Notes: generated from the letters alone by a model not told the origin. Counted from the first letter of the stretch, positions 22,028-32,322 are shown. The stretch: 64,000 nucleotides of DNA from Comamonas koreensis (GCF_014076495.1 NZ_CP043575.1:3596001-3660000); one strand, 5' to 3'. Numbers and translations: made by a program.

Positions 22028-22549
22028 TTACTTGGCAGGGGCAGAAGCGTTCAGTGCCTTCAGAACCTTTTCGGTGATGTCGAACTTGGGGTTGATGTAG
22101 ACCGCTTCTTGCAGCACCACATCGTATTTTTCCTGCTCGGCCACTTGCTTGACGACCTTGTTGGCGCGCTCGAGCACCTGGGACAGCTCTTCGCTCTTGC
22201 GGGCGCTGAGGTCTTCCTGGAATTCACGGCGCTTGCGCTGGAATTCACGGTCCTGGTCCACCAGCTGGCGCTGGCGCGTCACGCGCTGGCTCTCGGACAG
22301 CGTCGGCGCGTCGCGCTCGAACTTCTCGCCAGCGGTCTTCAAGGCATTGCCCTGGTCCAGCAGGTCCTTTTCACGCTTGGAGAACTCGGCCTCCAGCTTG
22401 GTTTGCGCAGCCTTGGCGGCGTTGGCTTCGCGGAAGATGCGATCTGTATTGACGAAACCTGCCTTGAACTCTTGGGCCTGCGCTGCAGCGCCAAAAGACA
22501 GCGCTGCTGCCAATACCAGCAATGGGAAAGAACGAGATACGGTTTTCAT
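22028..22549 (-). CDS. skp: Periplasmic chaperone Skp/OmpH
   Basis: Holds unfolded outer-membrane proteins in the periplasm on the way to BamA. 173 residues: a signal peptide (residues 1-25, cleaved near AAAQAQEF), the strand [15 protein letters not shown] and a long Lys/Glu/Arg/Gln-rich coiled coil (about 45-120) forming the tentacles. The ATG shares a base with the bamA stop codon (TAATG). Confidence 0.94.
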   Translation of the reverse strand: MKTVSRSFPLLVLAAALSFGAAAQAQEFKAGFVNTDRIFREANAAKAAQTKLEAEFSKREKDLLDQGNALKTAGEKFERDAPTLSESQRVTRQRQLVDQDREFQRKRREFQEDLSARKSEELSQVLERANKVVKQVAEQEKYDVVLQEAVYINPKFDITEKVLKALNASAPAK

Positions 22550-24846
22550 TAGAAAGATGTTCCGATTTGGAATTGCAATTTCTGGATTTTATCGCCTGTG
22601 AATTTGCGAAATGGCTGAGCATAAGCCAAACGCAGCGGTCCCAGTGGGGAAATCCAGCTCAACCCGATACCTGCAGACGCACGCATTTCATTCAGTTTCA
22701 AATCCTGTCCATCACCCCAGACATTGCCCGCGTCCACAAACGCAAACCAGCGGAAGGTGCGGTCATTGCCGGTGCCGGGCATGGGGCCGATGAACTCGGC
22801 ATTCAACGTGACCTTCTTGGCACCACCCAGCGTGGCGCCGGTCACATCACGGGGACCCAGGGTATTTTGCTCAAAGCCGCGCACCGAGCCCAGACCACCG
22901 GAGAAGTAGTTCTTGAACACGGGGAAGACCTTGCCGCCCATACCCTTGCCCCAGCCAGCCTCGCCGTTCAGCGCAATGGTGTAGCGCTTGTTCAAAGGCA
23001 GGTACTGCTGAATCTGGTAGTTACCCTTCAGATAGCGGGCATCACCAAACAGCGACCATTCTGAGTTCAGCTTCTGGAAGCGGCCCGAATTGGGCGCCAA
23101 TGCGCTGTCTCGGCTGTCGCGCGACCAACCCAGCGTCAGCGGGAAGTTCAGGCTGGTGTCGCCGTAGCGGGTGGCGTAGTCCAGGTAGGCCGCAGGCATG
23201 TTGGTGCCCAGCTTGATGCGGGTGTTTTCCAGACCACCGCCGACATAGATGGTGTCGAGCTCGCTGAATGGAATGCCAAAGCGCACGCTGGCACCGGTGG
23301 TCACGATCTGGTAGTTGCCGCCCTGCTCGTCATACGGACGGTCGGTGCGGTAGTACATGTCATAGGTACGCGAGATACCGTCCGGCGTGAAGTACGGGTC
23401 GGTGGTGCTCACCACCAAGGTACGGTGGTACTTGCTGGTGTTGACATCGATACCCAGGTAGTTGCCCGAGCCAAAGACGTTTTCCTGCTTGATACCAAAG
23501 GTCAGCGAGACCTTTTCAGCGCTGGAGTAACCGGCACCCAGCTGCAGCGAGCCGGTGGGCTTTTCCTGCACGGTGACGTTGACGTCAACCTGGTCGGGCG
23601 CGCCGGGCACCTCTTGCGTGTCGATCGCGACATCGTTGAAGAAGCCCAGGCGGTCCACGCGGTCGCGCGAGAGCTTGATCTTGTCCGAGTCATACCAGGA
23701 CGCTTCGTACTGGCGCACTTCGCGGCGCACCACCTCATCACGTGTGCGGTTGTTGCCGGCCACGTTCACGCGGCGCACATAGGCACGGCGCGAGGGTTCG
23801 GCCTTGAGCACCAGCTCGACGCGGTTGTTCTCGCGGTCGATCTCGGGCACCGCTTCCACGCGGGAGAACGCGTAGCCAAAGCTGCCGAAGTGGTCGGTAA
23901 AGCGCTTGGTGGTTTCGGTCACGCGGTCGGCGTTGTAGGGCTCACCGGGCTTGATCGAGATCAGCGACTTGAACTCGTCATCGCGCTCCAGGTAATTGCC
24001 TTCGAGCTTGACGCCCGAGACCACGTACTTGGGGCCTTCATGGATCTGCAGATTGATCGAGATGCGCTCCTTGTCCGGCGAGATCGACACTTCGGTAGAC
24101 TCGATGCGGAACTCCAGGTAGCCACGCGAGAGGTAGTAGGACTTGAGCGTCTCCAGGTCGGCATTGAACTTGGAGCTGGAGTAGCGGTCGCTCTTGGTGT
24201 ACCAGCTGAGCCAGCCGCCGGTGTCCTGGTCGAACAGGTCGGTCAAGGTCGATTCCTTGAAGTCCTTGTTTCCGCTGATGTGGATTTCCTTGATCTTGGC
24301 CGCATCCCCTTCGGTCACGGTGAAGGTCAGGTTCACGCGGTTGCGTTCGATAGGCGTGACCGTGGTCACCACTTCGGCGGCATACAGGCTCTTGTTGATG
24401 TACTGGCGCTTGAGCTCTTGCTCGGCGCGGTCGGTCAGGGCCTTGTCGTAAGGACGGCCTTCGGTCAGGCCCACATCCCGCATGGCCTTTTTCATCGCGT
24501 CCTTGTCGAACTCCTTGGTGCCCAGGAAGTCGACGTTGGCGATCGTGGGGCGCTCTTCCACCACCACAACCAGCACATTGCCATTGGCTTCCAGGCGCAC
24601 GTCCTTGAACAGGCCCAGCGCGAACAAGGAGCGAATGGCTGCCGATCCCTTTTCGTCGTTGTAGTCATCGCCCACATGCAAAGGCATGGACGCAAAGATG
24701 GTGCCCGGCTCTACGCGCTGCAGGCCTTCCACACGAATGTCTTGGATAGTGAATGGGTCCAAAGCCCACGACAGCTTGGCAAGCAGCATCAACGCAGCTG
24801 CAGCCGTGGTCTTGCGAAGAAGCGAAGAAGGGATGGAATATGTCAT
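22549..24846 (-). CDS. bamA: Outer membrane protein assembly factor BamA
   Basis: Core of the BAM complex that folds beta-barrel proteins into the outer membrane. 765 residues: signal peptide ending near WALDPFTI, five POTRA domains (about 25-420; the first begins IQDIRVEGLQRVEPGTIF) and a 16-strand barrel. VRGFEQNTLGPRD is the conserved VRGF loop motif, and the chain ends LQFQIGTSF with the terminal Phe of outer-membrane proteins. ATG at 24846 is chosen because the signal peptide follows at once. 47 bases after rseP. Confidence 0.97.
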   Translation of the reverse strand: MTYSIPSSLLRKTTAAAALMLLAKLSWALDPFTIQDIRVEGLQRVEPGTIFASMPLHVGDDYNDEKGSAAIRSLFALGLFKDVRLEANGNVLVVVVEERPTIANVDFLGTKEFDKDAMKKAMRDVGLTEGRPYDKALTDRAEQELKRQYINKSLYAAEVVTTVTPIERNRVNLTFTVTEGDAAKIKEIHISGNKDFKESTLTDLFDQDTGGWLSWYTKSDRYSSSKFNADLETLKSYYLSRGYLEFRIESTEVSISPDKERISINLQIHEGPKYVVSGVKLEGNYLERDDEFKSLISIKPGEPYNADRVTETTKRFTDHFGSFGYAFSRVEAVPEIDRENNRVELVLKAEPSRRAYVRRVNVAGNNRTRDEVVRREVRQYEASWYDSDKIKLSRDRVDRLGFFNDVAIDTQEVPGAPDQVDVNVTVQEKPTGSLQLGAGYSSAEKVSLTFGIKQENVFGSGNYLGIDVNTSKYHRTLVVSTTDPYFTPDGISRTYDMYYRTDRPYDEQGGNYQIVTTGASVRFGIPFSELDTIYVGGGLENTRIKLGTNMPAAYLDYATRYGDTSLNFPLTLGWSRDSRDSALAPNSGRFQKLNSEWSLFGDARYLKGNYQIQQYLPLNKRYTIALNGEAGWGKGMGGKVFPVFKNYFSGGLGSVRGFEQNTLGPRDVTGATLGGAKKVTLNAEFIGPMPGTGNDRTFRWFAFVDAGNVWGDGQDLKLNEMRASAGIGLSWISPLGPLRLAYAQPFRKFTGDKIQKLQFQIGTSF

Positions 24847-24893
24847 TTGTGATAGCAACCAGAGCCGCTCATTATGCAGCAGGGGCAAGAAAG

Positions 24894-26255
24894 TCAGCCC
24901 AAGAGCCGAGACAAATCGTTAAAGAACGCAATGCACATCATGAGCAGCAAAACGGCTATACCGCCTTTTTGCAAGCGCTCCATCCATTGCAGGGTGGGTG
25001 GCTTGCCAGTGACAGCCTCCCAAAGATAATACATCAGGTGACCGCCATCGAGCACCGGTAGCGGCAGCAGATTGAGCACGCCCAGACTGACGCTGATCAG
25101 GGCCAAAAAGGCCAGGTATTGGGTGAGGCCGACCTCGGCAGATTTGCCCGCGTATTCGGCAATCGTCAGCGGCCCGCTGATGTTCTGCAGCGAGGCTTGG
25201 CCGATAACCATCTTGGCCATCATCTTGACCGTCAGCGCCGAGACTTCCCAGGTCTTTTGCGCACCCCGGGCAAGGCCTTCCCAGGGGCCATAGCGCACAT
25301 CCACCATCGCAGGCGGCGCGCCGATGAACGCGCCCAGGCGCCCGATCTTGCTGCCCTTGTCCTCGCTTTGCGCGAGCTGCACCGGCACATGCAGCTGCGC
25401 GCCGTTGCGCGACACCAGCCAGTCCTGCAGAGCAGGCACGCCCTGCTCGCCCGTTGCGCGGATCATGCGGCGCAGCTCGCCGCCATCGCCCACGCGCTGG
25501 CCATCGATGGACAGCACCTTGTCGCCCTTGCGCAGCGCCGACTGGGCTGCGGCACTGCCCGCCTCAAAGTCGCCGAGCATGGCATCAGTCCAGGCGTGGG
25601 TCAAACCAATTTTGTCGACCAGCTTGGCATCGGCCTCGCGGGCATCGATGGTGGACAGCGGCAAGCGGTAGCTGCGCTCTGCCGCGCCGGCACCGGGGCG
25701 GGCGCTCAGCACCACATCCTTGCCACCCAGCGCGGCCTGCGCCACAAACCAGCGCAGGTCGTCGAGCGAGCGCACCGCTTCAGGTTCCGCATCGGGGAAA
25801 CCCATGGACACAATTTCTTCACCGCCTTGCAGGCCTGCCTGCGCGAGCAAGCTGGCAGCCGGCGGCGTGCCAACAATGGCGGCGGGCTCGCGCACGCCCA
25901 CCCAGTTCACGCAGGCATAGAGCAGCACGGCCAGCAGCAGGTTGGCCAGCGGCCCGGCGGCGACGATGGCGGCGCGCGCGCGCAGCGGCTGCACATTGAA
26001 GGCCAGATGGCGCTCATGCGCGGCGACCGGCGCCTCGCGCTCATCGAGCATGCGCACATAGCCGCCCAGCGGAATGGCGCTGATGACGAATTCGGTGTCT
26101 GCGCCTTTTTTCTTCCAGCGCAACAGGGGGCGGCCGAACCCCAGCGAGAAACGCAGCACTTTCACGCCGCAAGCCACGGCCACGCGGTAGTGGCCATATT
26201 CGTGCACGGCGATCAAAACGGCCAGCGCAACGACAAATGCAACAACGGTCAACAT
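24894..26255 (-). CDS. rseP: RIP site-2 metalloprotease RseP
   Basis: Inner-membrane zinc protease that cuts anti-sigma factors and leftover signal peptides within the membrane. 453 residues. HEYGH in the first membrane helix (near residue 18) is the zinc motif; two PDZ-like regions lie between about 115 and 320; LLPLPVLDGGH in the third helix completes the active site. It sits between dxr and bamA, as in most proteobacteria. Confidence 0.96.
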   Translation of the reverse strand: MLTVVAFVVALAVLIAVHEYGHYRVAVACGVKVLRFSLGFGRPLLRWKKKGADTEFVISAIPLGGYVRMLDEREAPVAAHERHLAFNVQPLRARAAIVAAGPLANLLLAVLLYACVNWVGVREPAAIVGTPPAASLLAQAGLQGGEEIVSMGFPDAEPEAVRSLDDLRWFVAQAALGGKDVVLSARPGAGAAERSYRLPLSTIDAREADAKLVDKIGLTHAWTDAMLGDFEAGSAAAQSALRKGDKVLSIDGQRVGDGGELRRMIRATGEQGVPALQDWLVSRNGAQLHVPVQLAQSEDKGSKIGRLGAFIGAPPAMVDVRYGPWEGLARGAQKTWEVSALTVKMMAKMVIGQASLQNISGPLTIAEYAGKSAEVGLTQYLAFLALISVSLGVLNLLPLPVLDGGHLMYYLWEAVTGKPPTLQWMERLQKGGIAVLLLMMCIAFFNDLSRLLG

Positions 26256-26310
26256 TGCTCAAGCCCTTGCTATGAAAAACGCGATTCTACTGAGCCGGAC
26301 AATAGCCCTG

Positions 26311-27501
26311 TCAAACGGCCAGCTCCGAAATAAGGCCTTGGGCGTAGGCGCGCACCTCGGCATCGAGCGCCAGCAGCGCATCGATGCTGTCGGGCGCCTG
26401 CGGCTGCACGCCTTCGAGCGCCTGCGCATTGACCTGGTAGATCTGGTCAAAGCGCATGCGGCCATCCAGAAAAGCGGCGACGGCCACTTCGTTGGCGGCA
26501 TTGAGCACCGTGCTCGTGCCATGGGGCGCACGCAGCGCCTGCCAGGACAGGTGCAGGCCGGGAAAGCGTGTTGCATCGGCCTCTTCAAAGGTCAGTGCCG
26601 AGAGCTTGGCGAAATCCAGTGGCGCGGCGCCACTGGCCACGCGCTCGGGCCAGGCCAGGCCACAGGCAATCGGCACGCGCATATCGGGCGTGCCCAGCTG
26701 GGCCAGCACCGAGGCATCGCGCAACTGCACCATCGAATGCACGATCTGCTGCGGATGGATCACCACCTTGATCTGCTCGGGCTGCAGGTTGAACAGCCAG
26801 CGCGCCTCGATCACCTCCAGCGCCTTGTTCATCATCGTGGCCGAGTCGATCGAGATCTTGCGGCCCATCGCAAAGTTGGGATGGTTGCCGGCCTGCTGCG
26901 GCGTCACATCGCGCAAGCTCGCTGGCTCACGGGTGCGGAAGGGCCCGCCCGAGGCCGTGAGGATGATGTGGTCCACGCGCTGGGGCCAGACCGCGGGGTC
27001 TTCGGGCAGGCACTGGAAGATGGCCGAATGCTCGCTGTCGATCGGCAGCAAGGTCGCGCCGCCGTCAGCGACCGCATCCATAAAGAGCTGGCCACCGACG
27101 ACCAGCGCTTCCTTGTTGGCCAGCATCAAGCGCTTGCCGGCCTTGGCCGCAGCCATCGCCGGGCGCAGGCCAGCGGCGCCCACAATGGCCGCCATCACCG
27201 CATGTACATCGCTGTGGGAAGCCACCATCTCCAGCGCCGCCTCGCCTTCGAGCACTTCGACCCGGCTGCCTGCCGCTTGCAGGCCTTCGCGCAAAGCGGT
27301 GGCGGCGGTGGCACTGGTCATCACCGCGTAGCGCGGCTGGAACTGCAGGCACTGCGCGAGCATCAGGTCCACGCGCGAATGCGCGCTCAGCGCAAAAACG
27401 CGGTAGAGGTCGGGGTGGCGCGCCACCACATCGAGCGTGTTGGTTCCAATCGAGCCCGTCGATCCGAGCACGGTAACTTGCATGGTCATCGCGAGGTTCA
27501 C
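26311..27501 (-). CDS. dxr: 1-deoxy-D-xylulose-5-phosphate reductoisomerase
   Basis: Second step of the MEP isoprenoid pathway; the fosmidomycin target. 396 residues with the NADPH motif VTVLGSTGSIGTNTLD at the N-terminus, LANKEALVVGG and the metal/substrate region IDSEHSAIFQ. The GTG at 27501 overlaps the cdsA stop codon (GTGA); ATG at 27489 or 27483 would give a protein starting MTMQVTV or MQVTV and cannot be ruled out. Confidence 0.95.
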   Translation of the reverse strand: MNLAMTMQVTVLGSTGSIGTNTLDVVARHPDLYRVFALSAHSRVDLMLAQCLQFQPRYAVMTSATAATALREGLQAAGSRVEVLEGEAALEMVASHSDVHAVMAAIVGAAGLRPAMAAAKAGKRLMLANKEALVVGGQLFMDAVADGGATLLPIDSEHSAIFQCLPEDPAVWPQRVDHIILTASGGPFRTREPASLRDVTPQQAGNHPNFAMGRKISIDSATMMNKALEVIEARWLFNLQPEQIKVVIHPQQIVHSMVQLRDASVLAQLGTPDMRVPIACGLAWPERVASGAAPLDFAKLSALTFEEADATRFPGLHLSWQALRAPHGTSTVLNAANEVAVAAFLDGRMRFDQIYQVNAQALEGVQPQAPDSIDALLALDAEVRAYAQGLISELAV

Positions 27502-28352
27502 TTATCCAAAAATTGCAGCAGCATCAGCGCAAGCGGCACGGTCGGCAAGATGGCATCGATGCGGTCGAGCACGCCACCATGGCCGGGCAGCAGATGGCTG
27601 CTGTCCTTCATGCCGGCGCTGCGCTTGACGAGGGACTCTACCAGGTCACCGGCCACGCTCATGCCAGCCAGAAACACGCAGGACAGCACCATCAGCCAGG
27701 GCGAAAAATCCCAGAGCCGGCTGTAGAAGCTAGGCACCTGCGCGCCAAAATGGCGATCTGCCCAGCTCCACACCAAGGCCATCAGCAGCACGCCCAGCGC
27801 GCCGCCCCATACGCCTTCCCAGCTTTTGCCCGGGCTGATGGCCGGCGCGAGCTTGTTCTTGGTAAAACGCAGACCGAACTGGCGGCCTGCAAAATAAGCG
27901 CCAATGTCGGCCATCCACACCAGGGCAAAGACCGACAGCAGAAAATTCACACCCATCCACTTGGCCTGTGCAATGGCCAGCCAGGCCACCCACAGCGCCA
28001 GCACACCCACGACCAGGCGCAGCGCACGCGGAATGGGCGCCCAGCCAGGCACGCCACCCTTGAGCAAGAAGGCGGCCATCAGCACCCAGGCGGCACCAGC
28101 CACCAGCCACACAGTGGGCAGCGCCGCCTGCGTCCAGCCCATGGCCCAGGCAGCGCCGCACAGCAGCAACGCGACAGCCCCCAGGCCGTACGCGGCCATG
28201 CCTTGCAGGCCATTGAGGCGCCCCCACTCCCAGGCCGCGGCGACCACGGCCAACAGCATCAACGCAGCAAAGGGAACCGGATTGGCCGCAGCGATGGCGG
28301 GCACCAGAATCAGCAGGAGAACAATGGCCGTGATGATGCGTTGTTTGAGCAA
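27498..28352 (-). CDS. cdsA: Phosphatidate cytidylyltransferase
   Basis: Makes CDP-diacylglycerol, the precursor of all phospholipids here, in the inner membrane. About 284 residues with at least seven membrane helices and the signature near the C-terminus (SLVKRSAGMKDSSHLLPGHG). Start: TTG at 28352 with AGGAG six bases upstream; a frame open to 28373 has no better site. A terminator-like hairpin (28376-28401) lies just before the ribosome binding site, so expression relative to uppS may be attenuated. Confidence 0.93.
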   Translation of the reverse strand: MLKQRIITAIVLLLILVPAIAAANPVPFAALMLLAVVAAAWEWGRLNGLQGMAAYGLGAVALLLCGAAWAMGWTQAALPTVWLVAGAAWVLMAAFLLKGGVPGWAPIPRALRLVVGVLALWVAWLAIAQAKWMGVNFLLSVFALVWMADIGAYFAGRQFGLRFTKNKLAPAISPGKSWEGVWGGALGVLLMALVWSWADRHFGAQVPSFYSRLWDFSPWLMVLSCVFLAGMSVAGDLVESLVKRSAGMKDSSHLLPGHGGVLDRIDAILPTVPLALMLLQFLDK

Positions 28353-28362
28353 ATGGATCTCC

Positions 28363-28401
28363 TGAAAAAACAAAACTGATGCCTACAGTAGCAGGCATCA
28401 G
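28363..28401 (-). terminator. Intrinsic terminator or attenuator between uppS and cdsA
   Basis: On the minus strand CTGATGCCT...AGGCATCAG folds to a stem of at least nine base pairs (28376-28401), followed by TTTTGTTTTTT, which runs directly into the CAGGAG ribosome binding site of cdsA. A full terminator at this place would cut off cdsA, dxr, rseP, bamA and the lpx genes, so it must leak or be regulated unless there are further promoters. Confidence 0.65.
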
Positions 28402-28413
28402 CGGGCAGGTGCA

Positions 28414-29127
28414 CTACGAGGGGGACTGGACCAGTTGCTCGGACGTCTTGCCAAAGCGGCGCTCGCGCCGCTGGAATTCGGCCATCGCCTCGTCCAGAGC
28501 CTGCTCGTCAAAATCAGGCCACCACTTGTCACTGAAATACAGCTCCGAATAGGCCGATTGCCACAGCAGAAAATTGCTGATGCGCATCTCGCCACCGGTT
28601 CGGATCAGCAGATCGGGGTCCGGCACATGGGCCAGCGCCATGGCATCGTTGAGGGCCACTTCGTTGATGGCCTGGCCCGCAGCGGCCAGCTTGGCCGCCG
28701 CCTGAGCAATATCCCAGCGGCCGCCATAGTTAAAGCAGACATTGAGCACCATGCGGTCGTTGTGGGCCGTAGCCTGCTCGGCTTGCGCCAGGCCCGCCTG
28801 CACCTTGGCAGACAAGGAAGCGCGGTCACCGACAAAGAACAAACGGATGCCATCACGGGCCAGCGATGGCACCTCCTTGGCCAGTGCGCCGGCCAGCAGG
28901 TTCATCAGGCCATCGACCTCGTCGGTTGGCCGGTTCCAGTTCTCGGAAGAAAAGGCAAACACGGTGAGCACCTTGACGCCGCGCTCGGCACAGGCCTTGG
29001 CGCAGCGGCGCAGCGAGTCCACCCCTTGCTTGTGGCCTGCCAGGCGTGGCAGAAAACGGCGTTTGGCCCACCGGCCATTGCCATCCATCACGATGGCAAT
29101 GTGGTGCGGTATTGCAGCAGCAGTCAT
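28414..29127 (-). CDS. uppS: Undecaprenyl diphosphate synthase (cis-prenyltransferase)
   Basis: Extends farnesyl diphosphate with cis isoprene units to the C55 carrier lipid for peptidoglycan and O-antigen. 237 residues. Motifs: HIAIVMDGNGRWAKRR at the N-terminus with the catalytic Asp, GHKQGVDSLRR, TVFAFSSENWNRP and DLLIRTGGEMRISNF plus WPDF near the C-terminus. Follows frr by 27 bases. Confidence 0.97.
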   Translation of the reverse strand: MTAAAIPHHIAIVMDGNGRWAKRRFLPRLAGHKQGVDSLRRCAKACAERGVKVLTVFAFSSENWNRPTDEVDGLMNLLAGALAKEVPSLARDGIRLFFVGDRASLSAKVQAGLAQAEQATAHNDRMVLNVCFNYGGRWDIAQAAAKLAAAGQAINEVALNDAMALAHVPDPDLLIRTGGEMRISNFLLWQSAYSELYFSDKWWPDFDEQALDEAMAEFQRRERRFGKTSEQLVQSPS

Positions 29128-29154
29128 GCGCGGAAAAACAGATCCAGACCTGGA

Positions 29155-29715
29155 TCAGACCGCCATGATGTCTTTTTCTTTCTCGACCACCAACTGGTCG
29201 ATCAGCTGGATGTGCTTGTCGGTGATCTTCTGCACCTCGGCTTCCGAGCGCTTTTGGTCGTCTTCCGACGCTTCCTTGTCCTTGACCAGCTTCTTGACGC
29301 CTTCGTTGGCATCGCGGCGCAGGTTGCGGATGGCGATCTTGGCGTTCTCGCCTTCGGCCTTGACCAGCTTGGTCATTTCCTTGCGGCGCTCTTCGCTCAT
29401 CGGCGGCATCGGCACGCGGATCAGGTCGCCCATCGAGGCGGGGTTCAGGCCCAGGTCGCTTTCGCGGATGGCCTTTTCGACCTTGGCCGCCATGGCCTTT
29501 TCCCAAGGCGTCACGCTGATGGTGCGGCTGTCTATCAAGGCCACGTTAGCCACTTGCGACAGCGGCATCATCGAGCCGTAGTAGTCAACCTGGATGGTGT
29601 CCAGCAGCGCGGGATTGGCGCGGCCGGTGCGGATCTTGGTCAGGTTGTTTTTGAACGCGGCAATCGATTGGTCCATCTTGCCTTCGAGATTCTTCTTGAT
29701 TTCAGCGACTGTCAT
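29155..29715 (-). CDS. frr: Ribosome recycling factor
   Basis: Splits post-termination ribosomes with EF-G. 186 residues, the family length. Starts [17 protein letters not shown]; the three-helix bundle includes [13 protein letters not shown] (with the conserved Arg of the tip) and ends with a coiled C-terminus. The ATG at 29715 has AGGAG six bases upstream and is preferred over a TTG two codons earlier. Confidence 0.96.
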   Translation of the reverse strand: MTVAEIKKNLEGKMDQSIAAFKNNLTKIRTGRANPALLDTIQVDYYGSMMPLSQVANVALIDSRTISVTPWEKAMAAKVEKAIRESDLGLNPASMGDLIRVPMPPMSEERRKEMTKLVKAEGENAKIAIRNLRRDANEGVKKLVKDKEASEDDQKRSEAEVQKITDKHIQLIDQLVVEKEKDIMAV

Positions 29716-29764
29716 TGTCAACTCCTAACTACCACATTCTGCACTTGCACACGCCAGCCGCCCA

Positions 29765-30484
29765 TCAGGCGTAGACCAGCGTGCCCTCATCTTCACCCAT
29801 CACCACGCGCTTGAGCGCGCCACTCTTGACGATGGAGAATACACGGATGGGCAGTTTCTGATCACGGCACAGGGCGAAGGCCGTCGCATCCATGATGCCC
29901 AGGTTGCGGCTCATCGCCTCATCAAAACTCAGCTTGGTGTAGAGCGTGGCATTGGGATCCTTCATCGGATCGGCCGTGTAGACACCGTCGACCTTGGTGG
30001 CCTTGAGCACCAATTCTGCGCCAATTTCAGCACCGCGCAGCGCCGCTGCGGTATCGGTGGTGAAGAAGGGGTTGCCCGTGCCTGCGGCAAACACCACAAC
30101 CTTGCCCTCTTCAAGGTACTGCAGCGCCTTGGGGCGCACATAGGGCTCGACCACCTGCTCGATGCCGATGGCCGACATCACGCGGGCTGTCAGGCCCTGC
30201 TTGTCCATCGCATCGGCCAGCGCCAGTGCATTCATCACCGTCGCGAGCATGCCCATGTAATCGGCAGTGGCACGGTCCATGCCGACCGAGCCGCCGGCCA
30301 CGCCGCGGAAGATATTGCCGCCACCGATCACGACAGCGACCTGAACGCCCAGCCGAGTCACCTCGGCAATCTCCTCGACCATCCGCACAATGGTTGCGCG
30401 GTTGATGCCAAAAGCATCATCCCCCATCAGAGCTTCACCGGAGAGTTTGAGAAGAATGCGCTTGTGGGCAGGGCTTTGGGACAT
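29765..30484 (-). CDS. pyrH: UMP kinase
   Basis: Phosphorylates UMP to UDP; amino-acid-kinase fold, regulated by GTP and UTP in other bacteria. 239 residues. [43 protein letters not shown] and a Gly-rich [16 protein letters not shown] are all present. In the conserved order rpsB-tsf-pyrH-frr. Confidence 0.97.
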   Translation of the reverse strand: MSQSPAHKRILLKLSGEALMGDDAFGINRATIVRMVEEIAEVTRLGVQVAVVIGGGNIFRGVAGGSVGMDRATADYMGMLATVMNALALADAMDKQGLTARVMSAIGIEQVVEPYVRPKALQYLEEGKVVVFAAGTGNPFFTTDTAAALRGAEIGAELVLKATKVDGVYTADPMKDPNATLYTKLSFDEAMSRNLGIMDATAFALCRDQKLPIRVFSIVKSGALKRVVMGEDEGTLVYA

Positions 30485-30532
30485 GGTGGAGAGCTCCAGG
30501 TGTGGGGGATGGGTGAAAAAACGATAGGTGAA

Positions 30533-30556
30533 ACAAAGGGGCCGTAGCCCCTTTGT
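30533..30556 (-). terminator. Hairpin between tsf and pyrH
   Basis: A 10-bp stem, ACAAAGGGGC (30533-30542) with GCCCCTTTGT (30547-30556), four-base loop. The minus-strand tail TTCACC is poor in T, so this may be an mRNA-stabilising hairpin rather than a full terminator. Confidence 0.45.
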
Positions 30557-30564
30557 CAGGATGA

Positions 30565-31455
30565 TTACTGGCCCTTGGCGGCCGCAACCTGCGCGGCGAC
30601 CTCGGCAGCGAAGTCATCCACCTTCTTCTCAATGCCCTCACCCACCACGTAGAGCGTGAAGCTCTTGATCGAGGTGTTGGCGGCCTTGAGCATTTGCTCG
30701 ACGGTTTGCTTGCCGTCAGCGGCCTTCACGAAGACCTGGTTGAACAGCGAGACTTCCTTGAGGTACTTCTGCACAGCGCCGTCCACCATCTTGGCGGCGA
30801 TGTCAGCGGGCTTGCCCGACTCTTCCGCCTTGGCGGCAGCGACGGTGCGTTCCTTCTCGATCAGCTCGGCAGGCACGTCAGCGCTGGTCAGCGCCACGGG
30901 CTTCATCGCAGCCACGTGCATGGCCACGTCCTTGGCCGCTTGCGCGTCGCCTTCGAACTCGACCACCACACCGATGCGGGTGCCGTGCAGGTACAGCGCC
31001 AGGTTGCTGCCTTCGAAGCGCTTGAAGCGGCGGAACGACATGTTCTCGCCGATCTTGCCGACCAGGCCCTTGCGCACGTCTTCCAGGGTGGGGCCAAAGC
31101 CGTCTTGCTCGTAAGCCAGTGCGCTCAGGGCCGCCACGTCGGCAGGGTTCTTTTCGGAGACCAGCTTGGCCGCTGCATTGGCCAGGGCGATGAAGCTGTC
31201 GTTCTTGGAGACGAAGTCGGTTTCGCTGTTGACTTCGATGATCGCGCCGTTGTTGCCTTCAACCACAGCGGCGATCACGCCTTCAGCGGCAATACGCGAT
31301 GCTGCCTTGCCGGCCTTGGTGCCCAGCTTGACGCGCAGCAGCTCTTCGGCCTTGGCCATGTCGCCATCAGCCTCGGTCAGAGCCTTCTTGCATTCCATCA
31401 TGGGCGCGTCGGTCTTTGCGCGCAGTTCTGCCACCATGCTTGCGGTAATTGCCAT
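30565..31455 (-). CDS. tsf: Elongation factor Ts
   Basis: Exchanges GDP for GTP on EF-Tu. 296 residues. [20 protein letters not shown] is the N-terminal UBA-like domain, followed by [13 protein letters not shown] with the EF-Tu-contacting TDFV. It is separated from rpsB by a strong hairpin with a T-run (31511-31534). Confidence 0.97.
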   Translation of the reverse strand: MAITASMVAELRAKTDAPMMECKKALTEADGDMAKAEELLRVKLGTKAGKAASRIAAEGVIAAVVEGNNGAIIEVNSETDFVSKNDSFIALANAAAKLVSEKNPADVAALSALAYEQDGFGPTLEDVRKGLVGKIGENMSFRRFKRFEGSNLALYLHGTRIGVVVEFEGDAQAAKDVAMHVAAMKPVALTSADVPAELIEKERTVAAAKAEESGKPADIAAKMVDGAVQKYLKEVSLFNQVFVKAADGKQTVEQMLKAANTSIKSFTLYVVGEGIEKKVDDFAAEVAAQVAAAKGQ

Positions 31456-31502
31456 TTTTCTCTCTCCGTATTCAGTTCAGTTGGGGTGATTGTGGAAACG
31501 TA

Positions 31503-31538
31503 GGTAAAAAAAACGGGGCTAATCTGGAGCCCCGCTTT
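31503..31538 (-). terminator. Intrinsic terminator between rpsB and tsf
   Basis: Minus strand: a GC-rich stem (GCGGGGCT with AGCCCCGT, plus 31514-31534) followed by eight T. A partial terminator between rpsB and tsf is also known in E. coli and sets a higher yield of S2 than of EF-Ts. Confidence 0.7.
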
Positions 31539-31569
31539 TCATTCGCGGCCCAATGGGCAGCCCTGTGGA

Positions 31570-32322
31570 TTAAGCAGCGGTGTTTTCCACTTCCACAAAC
31601 TCGTCGCCTTCTTCGCCGGCAGCAGCCTTGACCACGTCGTTCACGGCGTTGGCACGGCCTTCCAGGATCGCGTCGGCGATACCGCGAGCATACAGCTCCA
31701 CAGCCTTGGCCGAGTCATCGTTACCAGGGATCACGTAGTCGATACCTTCTGGGTTGTGGTTGGTGTCAACCACGCCGATCAGAGGAATGCCCAGCTTCTT
31801 GGCTTCAGCGATGGCAATCTTGTGGTAGCCCACATCGATCACGAAAATGGCATCTGGCAGTGCGTTCATGTCTTGAATGCCGCCGATGTCCTTTTCCAGC
31901 TTTTCCAGCTCACGAGCAAACATCAGTTGCTCTTTCTTGCTCATCGATTCCAGACCTGCTTCTTGCTGGGCCTTCATGTCCTTCAGACGCTTGATCGAGG
32001 TCTTGACGGTCTTGAAGTTGGTCAGCATGCCACCCAACCAGCGTTGGTCGACGTAAGGCACGCCAGCACGTTGTGCTTCGGTGGCCAGGATTTCGCGCGC
32101 TTGGCGCTTGGTGCCCACCATCAAGATGGTGCCACGGTTGGCCGACAGCTGCTTGATGAACTTTTGTGCGTCCTGGAACAGAGGCAGGGTCTTTTCCAGG
32201 TTGATGATGTGAATCTTGTTGCGGCTACCGAAAATGTACTGGCCCATCTTGGGGTTCCAGAAACGGGTTTGGTGGCCAAAGTGGACGCCGGCTTCCAGCA
32301 TCTCGCGCATCGTAACGGACAT
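31570..32322 (-). CDS. rpsB: 30S ribosomal protein S2
   Basis: 250 residues. Starts [20 protein letters not shown] with [11 protein letters not shown] following; [15 protein letters not shown] and [20 protein letters not shown] are family signatures. The C-terminus is acidic ([14 protein letters not shown]). The ATG at 32322 has GGAGAAG six bases upstream. Promoter about 150 bases further up; this starts the long minus-strand operon. Confidence 0.98.
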   Translation of the reverse strand: MSVTMREMLEAGVHFGHQTRFWNPKMGQYIFGSRNKIHIINLEKTLPLFQDAQKFIKQLSANRGTILMVGTKRQAREILATEAQRAGVPYVDQRWLGGMLTNFKTVKTSIKRLKDMKAQQEAGLESMSKKEQLMFARELEKLEKDIGGIQDMNALPDAIFVIDVGYHKIAIAEAKKLGIPLIGVVDTNHNPEGIDYVIPGNDDSAKAVELYARGIADAILEGRANAVNDVVKAAAGEEGDEFVEVENTAA

